From: Micractinium sp. NFX-FRZ
Taxonomy: Eukaryota > Chlorophyta > Trebouxiophyceae > Chlorellales > Chlorellaceae
NCBI GenBank assembly: GCA_029339195.1
Contig: JAPTJF010000144.1
Coordinates: 62,001 to 126,000, forward strand
DNA: 64,000 nt
Direction of reading: 5' to 3'
The notes under the pieces were generated by a model. It had not been told where the DNA came from. It searched no databases and saw only the letters and a list, made by a program, of their open reading frames with translations. Both the position numbers and the translations under genes were made by a program. Below are positions 58,401 to 64,000 of this stretch, in pieces. The first letter of the stretch is position 1. Every line of letters begins with the position of its first letter.

Positions 58401-60158
58401 AGCAGCATGGGTGCGCGGGGTGGGGGGCTGGGGGGCTGGGGCATGGGGTGGGGTGAGGTGGGTAGGGCATGATGCGTAACAGTTTGTGGTGCGGCCACGG
58501 TGCAGGGGAAGTTCACGGAGAGGTCAAACAGGGGGGAAGCGCATTGGCTGGCACCTCCTCTGCTTGGCAGGTGCAGCAAGCAGCTGGAAGTGGGATGCAG
58601 CTTAAAAGCAGAGCTGCAGCCCGCTCGCTGCCACCGGTTTCTGCTGCTGCGTCCCGCCTGCCTGCTGAGTCGTTCCTATGACATACACACATTGTGCATT
58701 CCCATTCCCCGCTGCTCTGCAGCTGCCATGAACCCGCGCTGGCTGGTTAGTATGGCCCAGGACTGAGCAGTCGGTGGACTGCCCACAACAGCAGGCCGCA
58801 CTGCCCCTGCACATGCCGGGCGACGCCTCAGGCTGCCCCCCGCCGCGCCTGCTTGCCAGCCCTGCTGGCTGCTGGCCACCACGTGTGCGCCCCCAAACCT
58901 GCCTGGCCCATGCGGCTCACTGCTCCGCTCTCTCCTTGCGTGGTTGCAGGCGCCAGAGGTGATGCAGGGTCAGGGGGCCACCAAACAGTCAGGTGAGGCA
59001 GGCAGGGGCAGGAGGCCTGCTGGGCTAGCCAGCGCTGGCAGGAATTGGGGGCAGGGGCTGCCCAGCGCGCGCTGGCTGGCCGCGCGCCAGCCCGGGAGAC
59101 GAAGGGGCACCTCCCACCCTGCCTGACCCTTTTCCGTGGCATTTCGCTATTTTAACTTTGCTGGGCGCAGACGTCTTCTCCTTTGGCGTCGTGCTGCACG
59201 AGCTGCTGACCTGGAGCGTGCCGTGGGGCAGCACCAACCCTTGGCAGGTTGGGCGGCTGCTGGGGCGGCCTGGTGGGGAGGGTTGGTGTGTCATTCATGG
59301 GTGTGGGGTGGGGCCTCAAGTCTATGGCCCTGCTGTCGGAGCTCACAGCGGGTCCTGGTGTTGGTGGGCCCAAGGTTTTGTGGGAAGTCTGGCGTGTGCC
59401 TGGAAGTGGGGACTGCGCATGGTTTCACGTAGTGAACCGGCGAGGAAAGCATGTGTGTGTTGGGGGTGCAGCACACAGCAGCGGCGGCAGCTGACATGCA
59501 GCCTCGCTGGCCGTGGCTTGCCAAGCACGTCCGTCTCTTTGCGCATCTCACCAGCCCCCCTCCAGACGCCTGCCAGCAAGCGCCCCGACCGCCCCTTTGC
59601 CCCCGCTTCCCCGCCGCAGCTGGTGTCGCTGGTATCCCAGGGCGGCCGGCTGGAGGTGCCTGCACGCGACCGCCTGCCGGGGCTGGACACCGGCGCCTTT
59701 GCTGGTCTCGACGCCTACGTCGCCCTCATGCGGCGCTGCTGGGCGCACAACCCGTACGACCGCCCCGCCTTTGAGCAAGTCGTGCACGAGCTCAGGCAAG
59801 CATGGGAGGGGGCGTTGCAGGGCGGCTGTCACGGCCCAGGAGGCCCTTGGGTGCCACAGGCTGGCCGGTTGTGCTGCTTCTGCCGGCTTGGAGTGTTTTG
59901 AGCAGGTCGTGCTCGGGAAAGGGGTCACGCCCCCGCCTGCCTGACAGATGCTGGCATTGCTGCCCACCTACGGCCCCTCACTCGCCTTCTTCATCACGCC
60001 CCCGCCTGCCTGACAGCAGGGCCCTGCAGGAGCTGGCCGCCAGCGGCAGCGCCGCCGCCGTCGACCTGCCCCAGGCGCCGTCCGACCCGGAGGGCATGAG
60101 CGCTGCTTTTGGGGACGGCGTGATGCTCACCGCGCCTCGCCCCTCACACCACGGCTGA
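49420..60158 (+). CDS. Gene C: RNase T2-like receptor kinase without lectins
   Basis: Thirty-one exons close to 1089 residues: 49420-49523, 49685-49765, 49957-50102, 50264-50343, 50502-50552, 50755-50861, 51058-51149, 51337-51365, 51525-51709, 52014-52242, 52540-52626, 52854-52897, 53138-53177, 53428-53565, 53745-53812, 54115-54186, 54420-54505, 55023-55312, 55514-55716, 55940-55985, 56303-56386, 56613-56686, 57063-57209, 57629-57785, 58046-58129, 58326-58410, 58723-58745, 58950-58992, 59171-59247, 59620-59795, 60017-60158 (60020 also possible). Order: signal peptide; T2-fold domain (about 30-230; FRINRLYG and LWSTIWAENSTSGGCTG, catalytic His lost); long hinge of VVASPPP and LASPSP repeats (about 250-340); Cys-rich domain (about 345-517); membrane helix (about 527-555) then YRRRRQQR; Gly/Tyr-rich juxtamembrane; TKL kinase (about 755-1040); C-terminal tail. 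GC donors at 51710 and 59796. Hinge Pro runs are likely hydroxylated and glycosylated, an inference. Confidence 0.8.
51165..51188 (+). repeat. CA dinucleotide microsatellite
   Basis: Twelve ca units just after the donor of gene C exon 7. Confidence 0.95.
54502..54830 (+). repeat. Minisatellite starting at a splice donor, gene C intron 17
   Basis: The donor context ggcaggtgaggggcaggcgg recurs with changes near 54592, 54672 and 54794, each followed by tgggaggtgggctgggca-like sequence. Roughly 80-120 base units in tandem. Confidence 0.8.
56425..56496 (+). repeat. Perfect 36-base tandem duplication
   Basis: Two identical 36-base units (acatttttcggccggcgtgc...) back to back in gene C intron 21. 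Perfect identity suggests a recent event. Confidence 0.95.
56613..59795 (+). other. TKL kinase domain of gene C
   Basis: Exons 22-30. GEGSFGRVY; VAVKV; HRDLKSANLLVD; VTDFNLSK in place of [47 protein letters not shown]. Cut by introns at partly different places from gene B: C has introns after RRLQM and within KSANL, B has one at EK|GSL. Confidence 0.88.
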
Positions 60159-61597
60159 CACAGCTGCCTCACGCCCGCACTTGATGCTACCCCGTGCACG
60201 GTACCAAGCCACGTGGCTTGCACACGCGCGACCCGTGCATGGGTGACAGCGGTGCCGCATGCCCCCCCTGAACTTCTTAACTCGTCAAGCCACACTTGCG
60301 GCATGCACCACGCCCCCCTCCCTTAGAACTGCAATCGACTAGGTAGTGCACGCACGCCACAGCTGGCATGAGGGGCACCACATTTGGCACCCCCATTTGG
60401 CCCAGCCACACCTCTTCATCCCTTCATTGCATGCACACTGTCTGCATCCTGAATTTACTCGGCCTGCAGCTCCCTGATACAATGAGCAGCGTACACGTCC
60501 TGTTCCTGCTGATGTGAACATGCAGTCGCTGCCGGCACCTTGAGCAGGCAGAGCCGTCAGTTGGGAGGCTCACGTGCCCATGCATGCCCCTGTACTCCAG
60601 CGCCCTGCCTGTTGCGCAGGCATTGATTTGCTTTCACGCAGCAGGGATTACAGGGAGCGAATTGGTTGCAAATGAAGGCGGGTGCACCAATCAAGAGGGA
60701 GAGCAGCAGCGGGCGGCAGGGCGCTGCCAGTGCTGGCCCTGTGACCTACTCACTTGCTGTGGAGAGGCGGGGCGCCCGCTTGCTAGCACCTGAACAAGAG
60801 CGTGCCACAGGGCGTAGGGGCGATCAGGCGTGGGCGGGCAATGCCGGCAGGGATCACATGGTTGTGTCACAAGCAGGGGAGGGAGCAGCGGGGCTAAGCA
60901 GGAGCAGGAAGGAATGCACAGAGAGGCAGAGGCACTACCTCAGCCTGGAGTAGGGGGGTCGGCCAGAAGAGCATGGCAGGCGGGCGGTGGAGCACAGAGG
61001 GGCAACACCTGCGGTGGGGTGAGGTGGCAGCGCACGGCAGGGGCAAAGAGAAACATGCTGCGTGCGCTGGCAGAGCACGCAGCAGCGCTAGCCGCACCAG
61101 GCCAGGCAACACACAGTCCGGCCTGCCTGCCTGCCTGGCAACAGCGGCAGCTGTGCAAGTGGCGCTGGGGGTTGCTGTTGTGCTGTGGTGGTGGCGGCTT
61201 TGGTGGTAATGTCGTGGGGTTGACCACGGGTCACGACCTGCACAGCAATCGCCGCAGCCGCAACCTGCATCCCGATCTCGGACGCATCGCCGCGCGCGCC
61301 GCGCCGTGCCCTCGGCCTGCCAGCACCCGGGGTGGTTCAAACTCGTGGTGAGGGTGTGAAGGATCATCTAAGCCTGGGGGGTCATCATCTATGCCGCTGT
61401 CAGTAACTCTCCGGTGGGAAGAGGGGGTGTGGGGGGCCGGGGCAGTGCACCCCCGCAATGCACAGCGGCGATGCACCACACGCCGCCGCCACGGCCCGCT
61501 GCCGCCGCGGTCATGTCGCCGTCGTCGTGCCGCCACAGGCAAATGTGATTGCGGATTGCCCGGCTCAGGCGCACTCCAATGGGGGCGGCGGGCCCCC
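60159..61597. other. Gap between gene C and RBM39-like gene
   Basis: Convergent 3' regions. TTACA at 60648-60652 (TGTAA on the minus strand) could end the RBM39-like transcript but is 950 bases from its stop. No exon recognised on either strand. Confidence 0.45.
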
Positions 61598-64000
61598 TCA
61601 GATACCAAAGTGCTGGTTGTAGATGGGAGTGAACTGCAGGCAGGGTGGGCACGATGCAGGATGAGGGTCAGGTGAAGAGGAGCGCAGGGCGGGGCGCAAA
61701 GGTGATACCAAAATGACGACCACAGCATGCACAGCTCGCACAGCATGTGCAGGCCCCACCTGGAAGTCTGCCACGATCTGGCGGGCGGCAAACCAGCGGC
61801 CGTGCAGCGCGCGCTGCGCGTTGGCGGCGGCCGGCACGGAGCCAAACTTCTGCAGGCACAGAGAAGGAGTGGTGGGGTGGGGGGGCAGGGCAGGGTGAGG
61901 GTCAGTGAGGGGTGGCCTGTGAGGGCCGCAACCTGGGGCGACGGCAACGAGTGTACCGACTGCTAGGGAGGGCAGGCCAGGCTTCAAGGGCCAGAACATT
62001 GTCATTCGGCTGCCACCTGCCGCCCAAGGTGCCTCCCCCAGCACGGCAGGTGCAGCGCATGAATCCCAGGCAGGAGCACACGGGAGCACCATGCACATCA
62101 TGCATAGCAGGCCCAGCGGGGGCGCAGCGTGCGCACCACGTAGACGAAGCCGTGTGACGCCTTGTCCACATGCACGTGCTCCACGGGCCCATACTTGGCG
62201 CACTCCTGGCCCACATCCCCCGCAATCTCCACATCCCAGTTCTCCTCTGTCTCCCTGCAGAGACAGGCACAGCGGGCACAGCACATTTTGAGTCAGCCGA
62301 GGTTGGTGTGAATGACGAGCACGATGAGCATGATGAGCACGATTTGCAATGTGACCCTCTGCGATCCCCCTGCAAACCGGTTGAGAGTGGCGTGTGGTGT
62401 GGCGGGGTGCAGCGGTGGTGCGAGAGCATGCGCCGCCTCCCAAGTGAGCCAGACGGGTGCCTCCTAGGTCAGCAGGGTGCGCACGCCAGCTGCAAGCAGG
62501 CGGGCAGGCGCCAAGCACGCTGTTCCACATGCCCTCCCCACATGCCCGCTCGCTCACTCTGCCGGGTTGAACATGTTTTTGAGCAGCAGGCACTGGGTGG
62601 GGATGGGGGAGGCGGGCCCCAGCATGCCCTGCTCCAGCGCCAGGCCAGAGGGCATCTGCAGGGCAAGGGCAGGGTACGGGAGCAAGAAGAAGACTTGAGT
62701 GAGGGTGCAGAAGCGGGGCTGCTGGGAGCGCCTCTGGCAAGAGCATCACGAACGGCCAGAGGGCACCAGCAGGGCCGGGTTAGAGCCAGGCGGGGCATTC
62801 AGGGCAATCAGACGAGGGGGAACCAGAAGAGACAGAGATGCAAAGAGAGAGAGAATGAGAACAGACTGGGCAGAGAGCAGGGTTCTGAGAGCTGGGGGCC
62901 TCGCTGTGCCGTGGGTGGCTGCAGTACCCTAGCTGAGCTCTAGACAGTTGTGTTTCCAACAGCAGCACCAGCAGCAGGCCGGCAGCTGCTGAACCGCTGA
63001 CAGTCTGCCGCTGCACAGATCCCGGCCCGGCCTACAGGCTTGCCCCCCGCACCTGCGGCTGCGCGTGCATCTGAGGGATGGGTATCTGGGGCACGTTTGA
63101 CACGTCCAGCCCAGCGCTGCCCGCCAGCCTGCTCATCAGCGCCGCGCGCGCCTGCAGAGGGGAGGAGGCGTGGCGGTGTGTCCCAGTGCATGGTGATGGT
63201 GCGGCAGGATGCTGGGTGGGTCAGGCGGCAGTGCACTACTTGGCCGCTCTGGCAGGCCGCAACGACGCTGGATGGCACGCCCCTCTTTGGCGCTGTGCCC
63301 TGCCGTGCCCTCCAAGCACATCCCGTCCCCGCCCCCGCTGCCATCCCCCAACCCGCCCTCACTCCCCCCTCCCCTCTTTCCCCCGCCGTCCGCCCTCGTG
63401 CCCCCCCTTGCGCACGCACCTGCCCCGTCAGCTTCAGGCCGCCGCCCACAGTGCCGCCCTCGCCGCCCTCATCCAGCGACTCTGGCAGCATCCCTGCTGC
63501 AGGCGCCGCCCCCAGCGGGGGCATCGCCGGCGGCGGCGGCGCCACGGCCAGCGCCTCCACTGGCGTGTCTACGCTGCACCAGTTGACCACCATCTGGAAG
63601 CCGCCCAGGTCCAGCCCTGCAAGGTCCTCCTTTGCCTTGGTGGCATTGGCCAGCAGGCGGTACCTGGGCGGGAGGGGTGGGGAGGGCGGTGGAGGGGAGG
63701 GGAGGGTGAGCAGGAGAGTGGCGGCTTGCCGGAGCGGTGAGGGCACAGCTCAGTGGATGGAGGCATGGGCGGGGAGCGCAGCTTGCTAGAGCAAGCTGCC
63801 CAGTCTGCCCAGGAATGTGGCGGCGTGCTTGCAGGGCAGGGCAGGGCAGAGCAGACCGCATGGCAGAGCAGGCCGCAGAACGCGCGGCAAGAGAGCTGGC
63901 GGGCGCCACCCGGCCGGGGAGCAGGGTGCGGCAGGCAGCAGCACAGCGGGGCACTCACTGCACAAAGGCGTTGCCGGTGGCACGCGCCGCGGCGTCCCGC
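61598..64000 (-). CDS. RBM39: RBM39/CAPER-type RRM splicing factor, C-terminal part
   Basis: Nuclear splicing factor with RRM domains. Exons on the minus strand: 63959 to beyond 64000, 63420-63663, 63053-63151, 62558-62655, 62137-62254, 61760-61849 and 61598-61633, all in phase; the 5' part lies outside the window. The first visible exons give the end of RRM2 (GNAFVQY, LAGLDLGGFQMVVNW), then a Pro/Ala/Gly linker, ARAALMSRLAG, and the terminal U2AF-homology RRM: TQCLLLKNMFNPAEETEENW, ECAKYGPVEHVHVDK, GFVYV, AQRALHGRWFAARQIVADF and FTPIYNQHFGI-stop. The ALHGRWFAxR motif and this linker order are those of plant RBM39, not U2AF itself. Confidence 0.9.

Overview
This is a nuclear window from a GC-rich green alga. 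Trebouxiophyte, Chlorella or Micractinium-like, is my inference from style only. The evidence is: genes cut into many short exons by GT-AG introns, acceptors that nearly always read tgcag or cgcag, candidate TGTAA poly(A) signals, a plastid phosphate translocator with a transit peptide, plant-type cytosolic ribosomal proteins, and a phosphate-acceptor-poor, G/C-ending codon use. I built the gene models by hand, following exon phase across every intron. Exon ends are stated where the phases close; no transcript or database evidence was available.

Left half (1-30 kb): ordinary housekeeping genes. In order they are RPL17/uL22 (+), a coiled-coil U-box protein (+), a MYND zinc-finger protein (+), an orphan duplicate of the last U-box exon, mitochondrial uL4 (-), eS30 (+) diverging from it, the plastid phosphoenolpyruvate/phosphate translocator (+), an acidic then Lys/Ala-rich protein of unknown function (+), tail-anchored cytochrome b5 (-), a MED27-like Mediator subunit (+) diverging from it, and two small unknown genes (-).

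Right half (30-60 kb): a tandem array of three large, multi-exon, single-pass receptor-like genes on the + strand, called A, B and C here, plus one broken fragment. Each begins with a signal peptide and an extracellular domain that follows the RNase T2 fold pattern but has lost the catalytic histidines. B and C continue through a proline-rich hinge, a Cys-rich membrane-proximal domain, one membrane helix, a Gly-rich juxtamembrane stretch and a tyrosine-kinase-like (TKL) Ser/Thr kinase with DFN in place of DFG. B also carries two SUEL-type (rhamnose/galactose-binding) lectin domains inserted in the hinge. A has lost the Cys-rich and kinase exons but keeps a relic of the last kinase-gene exon. 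I regard this RNase T2-pseudoenzyme receptor kinase family as the most interesting content of the window.

Right edge (61.6-64 kb): the C-terminal half of an RBM39/CAPER-type RRM splicing factor (-), running off the end.

A second theme is that several introns contain a decayed copy of the end of the exon just before them, including the splice donor. It is seen in RPL17, the phosphate translocator and genes A, B and C. These are short tandem duplications across exon-intron borders. GC-AG introns are also unusually common in the receptor array.
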